NCBI GenBank assembly: GCA_964403525.1
Contig: CAYOGE010000009.1
Location: forward strand, 31,601 to 95,600
DNA: 64,000 nt
Direction: 5' to 3'
DNA from: JAJTGZ01 sp964403525
GTDB taxonomy: Bacteria > Planctomycetota > Phycisphaerae > Phycisphaerales > UBA1924
Numbering within the stretch: the stretch's first letter is position 1; every line of letters starts with the position of its first letter. Below the pieces are notes generated by a model. That model worked only from the letters and a program-made list of their open reading frames with translations, was not told the origin of the DNA and made no database searches. Shown here one piece after another: positions 28,250 to 39,968 of this stretch. A program made the position numbers and the translations under genes.

Positions 28250-28404
28250 CACGCGCTCGCTGCGCCGGCGTGTTCAGCGACGCCACCCCGACGACCACCG
28301 AACACCGCGCAGCAGTTTTTCTGACATTTTTCAATTCTCCGCTGTGAGATCCGCCCCGCGCCAGACATGAGGCGTGTGGACCGACACACAAAGGGAGATC
28401 CACC

Positions 28405-29001
28405 ATGAACCGCTCACACCTCATCGCCGCGGCGGCCCTCGGCCTCACCGCCACCGTCGCGCTCGCCGACACCTTCACCGTCTACGTCTTCAACCGCGAG
28501 TTCAGCCAGAATGACCCCACCAACCCGGCGGGCCTCCCGGAAGACCCGACCATCCACGTCGGCGACACCGTGCACTGGGTCACCACGCAGGGCTTCCACA
28601 CGGTTCACAGCCTCGCCGGCTCCGCCGAGACGTTCGACTCCGGCTTCATGCAGACCGGTAACACCTTCGACCACACATTCACCGTTGCGGGCGTCTACGA
28701 GTACTACTGCGCCTTCCACGGCTCCGACAACGGCGACGGCACCGCCAGCGGGATGGCCGGCGTCGTCACCGTCATGCCCGCCACGCCCGCGTGCCCGGCC
28801 GACCTTGGCGTGCAGGGCGGCGGCCAGGGGCAAGACGGCGTGCTCGACAACAACGACTTCATCGCGTTCATCGACCTCTTCTTCAGCCAGAGCCCCGCTG
28901 CGGACGTTGGCGTGCAGGGCGGCATCGCCGGCAGCGACAACGCCTGGGACAACAACGACTTTGTCGTTTTCATCAACGACTTCTTCAACGGCTGCCCGTA
29001 A
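28405..29001 (+). CDS. Cupredoxin-GC dockerin fusion protein 2
   Basis: The product is 198 residues, with GGGAGA before the ATG and a signal peptide ending ALAD. The cupredoxin domain matches its upstream neighbour: HVGDTVHWVTTQGFHTVHS and VYEYYCAFHGSDNGDGTASGM, keeping His, Cys, His and Met. The dockerin reads DNNDFIAFIDLFF and DNNDFVVFINDFFNGCP; the last Asp of the second FID motif is Asn. Probably a tandem duplicate. Confidence 0.88.
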   Translation: MNRSHLIAAAALGLTATVALADTFTVYVFNREFSQNDPTNPAGLPEDPTIHVGDTVHWVTTQGFHTVHSLAGSAETFDSGFMQTGNTFDHTFTVAGVYEYYCAFHGSDNGDGTASGMAGVVTVMPATPACPADLGVQGGGQGQDGVLDNNDFIAFIDLFFSQSPAADVGVQGGIAGSDNAWDNNDFVVFINDFFNGCP

Positions 29002-29043
29002 GCACCCGCCGCACCGCCTGCACACAACCCGCACATCGCACGC

Positions 29044-29072
29044 AAGGCGCGCCGCAGGGCGCGCCTTTTTTT
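29044..29072 (+). terminator. Terminator after cupredoxin gene 2
   Basis: AAGGCGCGCC-GCA-GGGCGCGCCTT followed by a seven-T run. A strong intrinsic terminator. Confidence 0.9.
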
Positions 29073-29630
29073 CACGCTCGGCCCGCCGGATAACCCCTCA
29101 CAGCGTGCCAACACGCGCGCGAATCCGGGTAAGCCATGCCGCACACCCCCCAGTTTCACGGAAAACTCAGCGAAAATTGGCCCTTCTACGCACCCGCGCC
29201 CTTGCGAAGAGCGCATTTGGTGGTAATCTGTTCCATCGGCCGCGGCATTCGTACCGCGGCCTGTGGGTGGCTCGGAGAGCTCCGTTTGAAACACAAAAGC
29301 AGCCGGCTGGCTCCTTTGAGGAACGCCCGCTGATCATCCGCCGACCGATTCGCGTCGGCACAGCACAGAAACATCAAGGCCCGCGGAAAGCAGTTTGAGC
29401 GTGTTGTTTGTCGGAAGCGCAACACGCGAGGGCTCGCACCGCGGGTCTTGTGTTTTTTGCCGGGCACCAACACTGCCACACCGTCCGCCCTGCCGAGCGC
29501 GAAATCCGACCGCCTGAATCGGCCGTCCGCTCCCCCATTGTAAGGTATTTGTACGGAATCGACCAATCGATCCTTGCATGCTCCGAACATCCGTGTACAC
29601 TCGTCAATACACGAATCAAAGGGGGCCACC
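29073..29630. other. Intergenic region with hairpins, no supported gene
   Basis: The gap contains a stem GCGTGTTG/CGCAACACGC near 29399-29428 and an inverted repeat CGTGTA/TACACG near 29592-29613 just before a short open frame. GC content falls around 29520-29630, consistent with a promoter region. Frames on both strands read as low-complexity sequence. Confidence 0.45.
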
Positions 29631-30182
29631 ATGACCGCAGCCGTGCAGGAATACAACGCCATCGTCATCCGTGCCCACCAGCGGGCCCTGGAGGTCCTGC
29701 TCCAGCTCGTTGACCGAGCCACCGACCCGAGCGAGCTGCGCCGTCTGGCCGCCCTGCTGCTCCACGCGCGGGCCGTCAAGGTGGCCGCCGACCGGCCCCC
29801 ACCCCCACCCCCCCGCCGCGTAGAGCGGGTTTCCAACCCGCTTTCGCCCGTAGAACGGGTTTCCAACCCGCTGACCCCCGCGGACCACCGATCCCCGCCC
29901 GACGCCGCACCTACTCCCCAATCGTCTTCTTCCGGCGCAGAATGTGGTGGTACGCCTGCGCAAAGCGGTGCGCCTCATCCCGCACCGACTGCAGCAGCCG
30001 CAGGCCCGCGTGCGAGCGCGACAGGCGGTGAGGCTCCGGCAGCACCCCTCCATCTGGCCCCTGCACGTACAGCAGTTCCTCCTTCTTCGCCAGGCTCACC
30101 ACCATCGGCGGCTGCCGTTCAAGCTGGCGCAGGGCATCAAGCGCTGCGCTCAGCTGACCCTGCCCGCCGTCGATCAGGATGA
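29631..30182 (+). CDS. Hypothetical small protein, probably disrupted by repeats
   Basis: The first about 50 residues (MTAAVQEYNAIVIRAHQRAL, then a helical Leu/Ala/Arg segment) look like a real small helical protein and follow a G-rich site and an AT-richer upstream region. After a Pro run, two 30-base repeat units are read as VERVSNPLSP and VERVSNPLTP. The remaining frame is antisense to uvrC and low-complexity, so the true end is uncertain. Family not recognised. Confidence 0.4.
   Translation: MTAAVQEYNAIVIRAHQRALEVLLQLVDRATDPSELRRLAALLLHARAVKVAADRPPPPPPRRVERVSNPLSPVERVSNPLTPADHRSPPDAAPTPQSSSSGAECGGTPAQSGAPHPAPTAAAAGPRASATGGEAPAAPLHLAPARTAVPPSSPGSPPSAAAVQAGAGHQALRSADPARRRSG
29821..29872 (+). 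repeat. Repeat family C, two tandem copies
   Basis: TAGAGCGGGTTTCCAACCCGCT (29821-29842) and TAGAACGGGTTTCCAACCCGCT (29851-29872) have a 30-base period and each forms a hairpin AGCGGGTT/AACCCGCT. They lie about 40 bases past the uvrC stop. Confidence 0.85.
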
Positions 30183-31269
30183 CATCGGGGTAGAGCTCGT
30201 GCCCGGCCCCCGCGTCGCGGAAGCGCCTGCTCACCACCTCGCGCATGGCGTCAAAGTCGTTGTTCCCCACCGTCTTCACCTTGAAGCGCCGGTACGCCTC
30301 CTTGAACGGCCGCCCGTCAACAAAGCAGACCTTGCTCCCCACCGTCTCGCCCCCCATCAGGTGCGCGATGTCGAACCCCTCCACACACCGCACCGGTTCC
30401 TCCAGGCCCAGCAGCTTCTGCAGCGAGCGGCCCCCCTTCTCGCTGTCGACCCACTCGGTCTCGGTCTCGGGCTGGAACCCGTCGCCGATGCTCGCCCGCT
30501 GGTCCAGCTTCTCAAGGGTCTTGATCTGGTCGCGCAGCACCGCTGCGCGTTCAAAGTGCATCCCCTCCGCCGCGCGCTCCATCTCGGCCGTCAGCTCGCG
30601 CACCATCGCGCTGCGCTTGCTCCCCAGGAACCGCACGAAGCGGTCAACGTCCGCCCGGTACGCCTCCACGCCGATCTTCGCCGCGCACGGCGCTGTGCAC
30701 TGGCCGATCGCGTGCAGGATGCACGGCCTGAAGTACGCGTTCTTCGGGTCGTCCGGGGTGATCTCGAGGTCGCACGTGCGGAACCTGAAGACGCGCTGCA
30801 GCATCTGGACCGCCTCGCGCAGCGCACCGGCGTTGGTAAACGGCCCGAAGAGCTTCGCGCCCGCCAGGTCCGCGTCGGCCGGGCTGCGCGTCACCACCAC
30901 CCGCGGGAACGGCTCGCGCTGCGTCACCGCCAGGTACGGGAAGCTCTTGCCGTCCTTGAGCCGCACGTTGTACCGCGGCGGCGGCTTCAGGTCCTTGATT
31001 AGGCGCGACTCCATCAGCAGCGCTTCCCACTCTCCCTCGCACTCGATCACGTCGAAGTCTTCGACCACGTCGAGCATCGGCTCCTTCTTAAAGCCCAGCT
31101 CGGCCGACGGCACGAAGTAGCTGCTCACCCGGTCGGGCAGGCTCGACGCCTTCCCCACGTACACAACCGTGCCGTCGGCGTCCTTCATCAGATAGACACC
31201 CGGCACCGCGCTGAGGGACCTCGCTTTTTTCAGCAGCTTTTCAAGCCGCTCTCGGCGTGCCTGCGGCAT
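29911..31269 (-). CDS. uvrC: Excinuclease ABC subunit C, short form
   Basis: The product is 452 residues from the ATG at 31267-31269; UvrC is commonly near 600. It makes the two incisions of nucleotide excision repair. Present: the GIY-YIG nuclease (VPGVYLMKDADGTVVYVGKAS, about 22-40), the UVR segment (MHFERAAVLRDQIKTLEKL, about 210-230) and the RNase H-like endonuclease domain (VEGFDIAHLMGGETVGS, PDVILIDGGQGQL). The protein ends RRKKTIGE, just where the helix-hairpin-helix domain normally begins. It is divergent from the cystathionine synthase gene. Confidence 0.9.
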   Translation of the reverse strand: MPQARRERLEKLLKKARSLSAVPGVYLMKDADGTVVYVGKASSLPDRVSSYFVPSAELGFKKEPMLDVVEDFDVIECEGEWEALLMESRLIKDLKPPPRYNVRLKDGKSFPYLAVTQREPFPRVVVTRSPADADLAGAKLFGPFTNAGALREAVQMLQRVFRFRTCDLEITPDDPKNAYFRPCILHAIGQCTAPCAAKIGVEAYRADVDRFVRFLGSKRSAMVRELTAEMERAAEGMHFERAAVLRDQIKTLEKLDQRASIGDGFQPETETEWVDSEKGGRSLQKLLGLEEPVRCVEGFDIAHLMGGETVGSKVCFVDGRPFKEAYRRFKVKTVGNNDFDAMREVVSRRFRDAGAGHELYPDVILIDGGQGQLSAALDALRQLERQPPMVVSLAKKEELLYVQGPDGGVLPEPHRLSRSHAGLRLLQSVRDEAHRFAQAYHHILRRKKTIGE

Positions 31270-31438
31270 GGGGCATTCTACGAACGCGGGCCCCCGTGGT
31301 TCCGGCCCGCCCGCCGCGGCGCACGCCGCGGCGGCGCTGTTTTCCCGGCCGTACCCTGCCCGGTTACCCGCCCGCGTTCCGCTCTCCCCGGCCCCGGTCC
31401 TCGCAACCCGCCACCCCAACTCCGGAGACGTTCAACCG

Positions 31439-32812
31439 ATGCCCTACAAGTCGTCCATCCTCGAGGCGGTCGGCAACACGCCGCTGGTGAAGCTCAACAA
31501 AGTGGTTGACGCCTCCTGCGCCACCGTGCTGGTCAAGTGCGAGTACATGAACCCCACCGGCTCGATCAAGGACCGCATGGCGGTCCACATCCTCAACCAG
31601 AGCGAGAAGCAGGGGCTGATCCGGCCCGGCGCCACGATCGTCGAGAACACCTCGGGCAACACCGGCCAGGGCGTGGCGATGTGGGCCGCGGTGCGCGGCT
31701 ATCGCTGCGTCTTCACCATGCCCGACAAGATGAGCCTCGAGAAGGTGAACATGCTCAAGTCGTTCGGGGCCGAGGTGGTGATCACGCCCACCGACGTGCC
31801 CGGCGACAGCCCGCAGCACTACGTAGAGACCGCCAAGCGGATCGCCCGCGAGACGCCGGGCGCGTTCTACGTCAACCAGTACCACAACCCGCTCAACATC
31901 GACGCGCACGAGCTCTCAACCGGCCCGGAGATCTGGCGCGACTGCGACGGCAAGGTGGACGCCGTCGTGCTGGGGGCCGGCACCGGCGGCACGCTCTCGG
32001 GCACCGGCCGCTACTTCAAGAAGAACCACCCGCACGTGAAGATCATCGGCGTCGATCCGATCGGCTCGGTCCACTACCACTACTTCTACACCAAGACCAT
32101 GCCCACCCCGCACGTGTACAAGGTCGAGGGCATCGGCGAGGACATCCTCTGCGACGCGATGGACTACTCCGTCGTCGACGAGTTCTTCCAGACCAACGAC
32201 AAAGAGGCGTTCACCATGGCCAGGCGCCTGGTGCGCGAAGAGGGCCTCTTCTGCGGCGGCTCGTCCGGCTGCAACGTCCACATCGCGGTGCAGATCGCCC
32301 GCCAGCTCGGGCCGGGCAAGACCGTCGTCACCGTCCTGCCCGACTCGGCGACGCGCTACACCACCAAGTTCCTCAACGACCAGTGGATGAAGGACTACGG
32401 CTTCTTCGGCGGCGACCGCGACCTCGGCCTCGTCGAGGACATCCTCAAGGCCATGCCCAAGCGCCCCGTGCTGACCGCGGCGGCCAACACGCCCGTCTCG
32501 CAGATCATCGAGACCTTCCGCGAGCGCGGCGTCTCGCAGCTGCCCATCCTCGACGACCGCAAGCACCCCGTGTCGATGGTGCACGAGGTTGACCTGCTCC
32601 GCGGCCTGCAGGCGGGCACCATCACCGGCGCCTCGCCCGCCAGCGCGGTGGCCCACCCCATCGGCGGCCTGATCTACCCCAAGGCCCGCATCGAGGAGCT
32701 CTTCCGAATCTTCGAGACCGACCAGGTCGGCGTCGTCGTTGACAACAACATCATCGTCGGCATCGTGAGCAAGATCGACGTGCTCGACTTCATGAGCAAC
32801 CGCAAGCACTGA
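31439..32812 (+). CDS. Cystathionine beta-synthase
   Basis: The product is 457 residues with GGAG upstream. It is a PLP fold type II enzyme joining homocysteine and serine, or a close cysteine-synthase relative. The Lys lies in NPTGSIKDRMA, followed by NTSGNTGQG and the phosphate loop GAGTGGTLSGTG. A C-terminal CBS-domain pair (about 335-457; VSQIIETFRERGVSQLPILDD, IFETDQVGVVVDNNIIVGIVS) supports the beta-synthase call. It is followed by a gamma-lyase gene, so homocysteine-to-cysteine conversion is the likely pathway. Confidence 0.9.
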   Translation: MPYKSSILEAVGNTPLVKLNKVVDASCATVLVKCEYMNPTGSIKDRMAVHILNQSEKQGLIRPGATIVENTSGNTGQGVAMWAAVRGYRCVFTMPDKMSLEKVNMLKSFGAEVVITPTDVPGDSPQHYVETAKRIARETPGAFYVNQYHNPLNIDAHELSTGPEIWRDCDGKVDAVVLGAGTGGTLSGTGRYFKKNHPHVKIIGVDPIGSVHYHYFYTKTMPTPHVYKVEGIGEDILCDAMDYSVVDEFFQTNDKEAFTMARRLVREEGLFCGGSSGCNVHIAVQIARQLGPGKTVVTVLPDSATRYTTKFLNDQWMKDYGFFGGDRDLGLVEDILKAMPKRPVLTAAANTPVSQIIETFRERGVSQLPILDDRKHPVSMVHEVDLLRGLQAGTITGASPASAVAHPIGGLIYPKARIEELFRIFETDQVGVVVDNNIIVGIVSKIDVLDFMSNRKH

Positions 32813-32816
32813 CCAT

Positions 32817-32913
32817 TCGTGGGGCAGGTTTTCAACCTGCCGGCCTTAGACGTTCGTGGAGCAGGTCTTTGACCTGCCGGCCTTCAACGAGCGGCTTGAA
32901 AAGCTGCTCCACG
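32817..32913. repeat. Repeat family B, two direct and one inverted copy
   Basis: Two copies of TTCGTGGrGCAGGTyTTyrACCTGCCGGCC start at 32817 and 32853, four bases after the synthase stop. A diverged third copy (CGTGGAGCAGCTTTTCAAGCCGCT) lies inverted at about 32890-32913. Each copy is palindromic. The set fills the gap between the two transsulfuration genes. Confidence 0.85.
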
Positions 32914-32932
32914 CGATACCCCGGAGCCCTTC

Positions 32933-34090
32933 ATGTCCAACTCCCCCGATCACAAGTTCGCCACGCGCGCCATCCACGCAGGCCAGAAGCCCGACCCGTC
33001 CACCGGCGCAATCATGACGCCGGTCTACATGACCTCCACGTTCGTGCAGAAGTCGCCCGGCGTGATCATCGAGGAGTACGACTACTCGCGCTCGTCCAAC
33101 CCGACGCGCAAGTCGCTGGAGGCAAACCTCGCGTCGCTCGAAGGGGGCCGTTTCGGCTTCGCCTTCTCCTCGGGCCTGGCGGCGATGGACTGCGTGATGC
33201 ACCTGCTCAGCGCGGGCGACCACATCATCCTGGGCGACGACGTCTACGGCGGCACGTTCCGGCTCGTTGACAAGGTCTACAAGCAGCTGGGCATCACGGC
33301 GACGCGCGTCGACTTCACCAACCACGCGGCGCTGCAGGCCGCCTTCACCCCCAAGACCCGGCTGGTCTGGGGCGAGACGCCGACCAACCCGATGCTGCGC
33401 CTGTGCGACATCGCCGCGGTGAGCAAGATCGCCAAGGCGAAGGGCGCGATGTTCGCCGTCGACAACACCTTCGCCACACCCTACCTGCAGAACCCGCTGG
33501 CGCTGGGCGCCGACATCGTGCACCACTCCTCCACCAAGTACATCGGCGGGCACAGCGACGTCATCGGCGGCGTGCTGGTCACAAGCGACGAGCAGATCGC
33601 CGCGAAGCTCAAGTTCTTCCAGAACTCAGTCGGCTCCGTGCCGGGCCCGATGGACTGCTTCATGCTGCTGCGCTCGACCAAGACGCTGCACGTGCGCATG
33701 GAGCGCCACTGCGCCAACGCCATGAAGGTCGCCGAGTTCCTCGCCGGGCACAAGGCCGTCGAGAAGGTCGCCTACCCCGGGCTCAAGAGCCACCCCGAGC
33801 ACGCGCTCGCCGCCCGGCAGATGCGCGGCTTCGGCGGCATGGTCACCGCGACGCTCAAGGGCGGGATGAACGAGTCGCGCCGCTTCCTGGAGCGCGTCCA
33901 CCTCTTCTCACTCGCCGAGAGCCTCGGCGGCGTCGAGTCGCTGATCGAGCACCCCGCCATCATGACCCACGCGAGCATCCCCGCCGAGAACCGAGCGGCC
34001 CTGGGCATCACCGACGGTCTGGTGCGGCTCTCAGTCGGCATCGAGGACGTGGACGACCTGATCCGCGACCTCGAGCACGCGCTCGCCTGA
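32933..34090 (+). CDS. Cystathionine gamma-lyase/synthase-type PLP enzyme
   Basis: The product is 385 residues of the Cys/Met metabolism PLP family. Motifs: YDYSRSSNPTRKSLEANLASLEGG, FSSGLAAMD, HIILGDDVYGGTFRL, TPTNPMLRLCDI, VDNTFATPYLQNPL and HSSTKYIGGHSDVIGG with the PLP Lys, plus SLGGVESLIEHPAIMTHASI. Sequence alone does not separate gamma-lyase from gamma-synthase; pairing with cystathionine beta-synthase favours gamma-lyase (cystathionine to cysteine). Confidence 0.9.
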   Translation: MSNSPDHKFATRAIHAGQKPDPSTGAIMTPVYMTSTFVQKSPGVIIEEYDYSRSSNPTRKSLEANLASLEGGRFGFAFSSGLAAMDCVMHLLSAGDHIILGDDVYGGTFRLVDKVYKQLGITATRVDFTNHAALQAAFTPKTRLVWGETPTNPMLRLCDIAAVSKIAKAKGAMFAVDNTFATPYLQNPLALGADIVHHSSTKYIGGHSDVIGGVLVTSDEQIAAKLKFFQNSVGSVPGPMDCFMLLRSTKTLHVRMERHCANAMKVAEFLAGHKAVEKVAYPGLKSHPEHALAARQMRGFGGMVTATLKGGMNESRRFLERVHLFSLAESLGGVESLIEHPAIMTHASIPAENRAALGITDGLVRLSVGIEDVDDLIRDLEHALA

Positions 34091-34094
34091 CACC

Positions 34095-34207
34095 ACGAGC
34101 CCTGTGCGGAAGCACAGGGACAGCACCCCGGGCGTGCAAGGTGAACACGACCTTCCGAGTCCAGGGCCGCTTGGCCGGTATGTCCCCGTGCTGCCGCTCG
34201 GGGCTCG

Positions 34208-34210
<3 letters not shown>
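34095..34210. repeat. Repeat family D, convergent pair between gamma-lyase and leuS
   Basis: ACGAGCCCTGTGCGGAAGCACAGGGACA (34095-34122) follows the gamma-lyase stop. The opposite-strand copy at 34181-34210 begins with the TAA stop codon of leuS (TAACGAGCCCCGAGCGGCAGC and on to GGGGACA on the minus strand). Each copy is a hairpin. Confidence 0.85.
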
Positions 34211-37726
<3,516 letters not shown>

Positions 37727-37819
37727 TGCGGGCCAGTTTACGCCGAGCAACAAGGCACCCTCATCCGTCACTCGCAAAGCCTCGTGACACCTTCTCCCGC
37801 TGCGCGGGCGAAGGAGGGG

Positions 37820-38119
37820 TCAATCCTCGGCCGAGATCGATCTGGGACCGGCCTTGCCGGCGACGCGTTCCATGTAGCCCTTCCCCTTGCGCTCGTACTT
37901 GGTGAAGCCGAGGCGCTCGAGGTTCTTGTTGCTGAGCGTGTCCTTCTTGTCGCCGCTCCACTTGCCGGCGATGGCCGGCGCCACGATCGCGCGCCGACAG
38001 GGCTTGCCCGTGCTGGGGTCCTTGCTGAGCGGGGCGTCCTTCATCGGCTGGACGATCTCGAACGTCTCGCCGGTCGGCTTGCCCGCTTTGTCGACGATCT
38101 CGTAGAGGTAGGTGGGCAT
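37820..38119 (-). CDS. FmdB-like small protein without zinc cysteines
   Basis: The product is 99 residues. The start MPTYLYEIV and spacing resemble FmdB-type zinc-ribbon proteins (MPTYEYxCxxC), and FEIVQPMKDAPLS matches the FexxQsmsdxp stretch. Only one Cys (GKPCRRAIV) remains, so zinc binding is lost. FmdB-like proteins are small putative regulators of unclear function. Confidence 0.7.
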   Translation of the reverse strand: MPTYLYEIVDKAGKPTGETFEIVQPMKDAPLSKDPSTGKPCRRAIVAPAIAGKWSGDKKDTLSNKNLERLGFTKYERKGKGYMERVAGKAGPRSISAED

Positions 38120-38131
38120 GGCCAATCCTAT

Positions 38132-38274
38132 TTCACTACAGAGACACAGAGGCACAGAGAAGAGAAAGAGATTGAAACACGAAGCCCTCAGAGCACACGG
38201 AGTAAGGCAGTGAAGCGGGGTCAAAGCACCCAGCCACCCGACGTTCTCGGTGCCTCTGTGTCTCTGTGGTTCAC
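38132..38274. repeat. Repeat family E, inverted pair
   Basis: TTCACTACAGAGACACAGAG (from 38132) and its reverse complement form CTCTGTGTCTCTGTGGTTCA (to about 38272) flank a segment with ACACGAAGCCCTCAGAGCACACGGA. The pair fills the gap between two minus-strand genes. Confidence 0.75.
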
Positions 38275-38278
38275 TTCT

Positions 38279-38620
38279 TCACCCAAACCGCAAGCGCTGG
38301 CCCGTCTCGGGGTCCATGAGGGTCCACTTGTAGACGCGGCACGCCCTGGTCAAAACGGGGAAGGCGAAGTCCTCGTCGGTCATGGTCACCATCAACTGGC
38401 GGACCTCGTCGTCCTGCGCGGCCAGTTCAACCAGCATGCCCGGCCCGTAGATCGTGGTCACGATCTGGCCGGGGTTCTTCGGCTTGCCGCCGTCTGGGGC
38501 GGTGTTGAAGCGGGCGAGCTGGTCGAGCACCTCGGCGGTTGTGCCCATCGGCGGCAGTCCCTCGGTGGCATCAGCGCCGGGGTCGACCGACTTCAAGATG
38601 ACGACGGAACGCTTGGCCAC
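38279..38620 (-). CDS. Conserved-looking hypothetical protein
   Basis: About 113 residues from a GTG at 38618-38620; the open frame continues upstream to 38707 but that part is repeat-derived. The product reads VAKRSVVILKSVDPGADATE, later TTIYGPGMLVELAAQDDEVR, and ends in YKWTLMDPETGQRLRFG. It is soluble and of mixed alpha/beta character. I do not recognise a family. No good ribosome site is seen, so the start is uncertain. Confidence 0.55.
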   Translation of the reverse strand: MAKRSVVILKSVDPGADATEGLPPMGTTAEVLDQLARFNTAPDGGKPKNPGQIVTTIYGPGMLVELAAQDDEVRQLMVTMTDEDFAFPVLTRACRVYKWTLMDPETGQRLRFG

Positions 38621-38688
38621 GGGCAGAGAGGGTAGAAGGGCCGCGGGGCTTGGGCGGGTGCCGTGGCGAGTAAGGCGTGGGCGAGTTC

Positions 38689-38718
38689 TGTCCCCGTGCT
38701 GCTGCACGGGGCTCGTTA
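38689..38718 (-). repeat. Repeat family D copy at the chrA stop
   Basis: On the minus strand TAACGAGCCCCGTGCAGCAG and on to CACGGGGACA starts with the TAA of the chromate-transporter gene, exactly as the leuS copy starts with the leuS stop. Confidence 0.85.
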
Positions 38719-39909
38719 GCGCAGGGCCGCGGCCCCGATGGCGGCGGCGGCGAGGATGACCGCCGGGTTGGTCCAGCGCCGGCTGTAGCGGACGACCACG
38801 AAGAGCGCGGCGATGAAGATCGCCCCCTTGATGGGCCAGGAGCTGGTGCCCTCAAAGAACGTGGGCTTGAAGAGCTGGATCGCCGCGGCGCCGACGAGGC
38901 CGACGACCGCCGCGGCCGCGCCGTCGAGCGTGGCGTGGAACGGCTCGTTGTCAACCAGCCGCTCGATGCGGCTGTGACCGATGAGCGTGAACGCGAACGC
39001 GGGGAGGTAGACGGCAACGAGCATGACGGCGGCTACGGGCCAGCCGCCGCCGACAAAGCCGACGAATCCGGCGAGGGAGATCAGCGGCGTGGGGAACGTG
39101 CTCACCACCGCGACACCATCGAGAAACTGCGCGTGCGTCATCCAGCCGTTGATGAGCACCGCGTCGTCGCGCAGGTAGGGGACGGCGGTGTACGCGCCGC
39201 CGAACGAGAGCAGGCCCGCCTTCGCGCCTGACAGGAGCCCTTCAACCAGCGTCCCGTGGCCCGCGTTCGCGCCGGTGCCGATGATCGGCAGCGCATCCTC
39301 GGGCGAGGAGAGCGTCTTCCAGAGGAAGATCATCAGCGCGAAGAAGGCCATGCCGCCGATGAGGCCGAAACCTGCCCAGTTCTTGCCGCGGTCGGTGAGG
39401 TACCCGGCCGCCGCGGAGAGGACGAGGATGACGCCAAAGTGCATGCCACCGAGCGACGTTGCGCCGGCGGCGAGGGCGATGAACACGAGCGTGCTGTCGG
39501 TGCACGCGCGTCGGCCGAGCGTGCGGACGGCGTTGCAGAGCAGCGCCAGTGCCGCGGCCTGCGCGCCGGCCATCGCGGCGGCGGCGATCGGCGAAAGACC
39601 AAAGCGTGTGTAGAGGAACGCGGCGAGCAGCACCAGGGCGGTGCCGGGCGTGAGGAAGCCGAGCCCAGCGGCGAGGCCGCCGATGCGCCCGGCGCGGCAG
39701 GTGCCGAGCCAGACGGACATCTCGGTGGCCTCGGGCCCGGGGAGCGCCTGGTAGACGGCCAGGACGCGGTTGAAGCGGGCGTTGGTCGTCCACTTCTCGC
39801 CGACGACCAGCTCCTGCTGCAGCGTGGCGATCTGCGTGAAGGGTCCACCGAAGGCGTTGAGCCCGATGCGGAGGAAGCGGATGTAGATGGCGAGGGCTTC
39901 GGGCACCAC
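38716..39909 (-). CDS. chrA: Chromate-transporter (CHR) family membrane protein
   Basis: The product is 397 residues with about ten membrane segments in two homologous halves. Each half starts with a CHR motif: FGGPFTQIATLQQELV near the N-terminus and FGGAYTAVPYLRDDAV in the middle, and QALPGPEATEMSVWLG and FPTPLISLAGFVG follow. Family members export chromate or take up related anions; the actual substrate here is not proven. A short gap separates it from dtd. Confidence 0.88.
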   Translation of the reverse strand: MVPEALAIYIRFLRIGLNAFGGPFTQIATLQQELVVGEKWTTNARFNRVLAVYQALPGPEATEMSVWLGTCRAGRIGGLAAGLGFLTPGTALVLLAAFLYTRFGLSPIAAAAMAGAQAAALALLCNAVRTLGRRACTDSTLVFIALAAGATSLGGMHFGVILVLSAAAGYLTDRGKNWAGFGLIGGMAFFALMIFLWKTLSSPEDALPIIGTGANAGHGTLVEGLLSGAKAGLLSFGGAYTAVPYLRDDAVLINGWMTHAQFLDGVAVVSTFPTPLISLAGFVGFVGGGWPVAAVMLVAVYLPAFAFTLIGHSRIERLVDNEPFHATLDGAAAAVVGLVGAAAIQLFKPTFFEGTSSWPIKGAIFIAALFVVVRYSRRWTNPAVILAAAAIGAAALR

Positions 39910-39968
39910 CAGAGGATACAGGGTGAAGGGGTGAGGGAAGTAGGTCCTATGGGTCGCAGAGATCCTGT

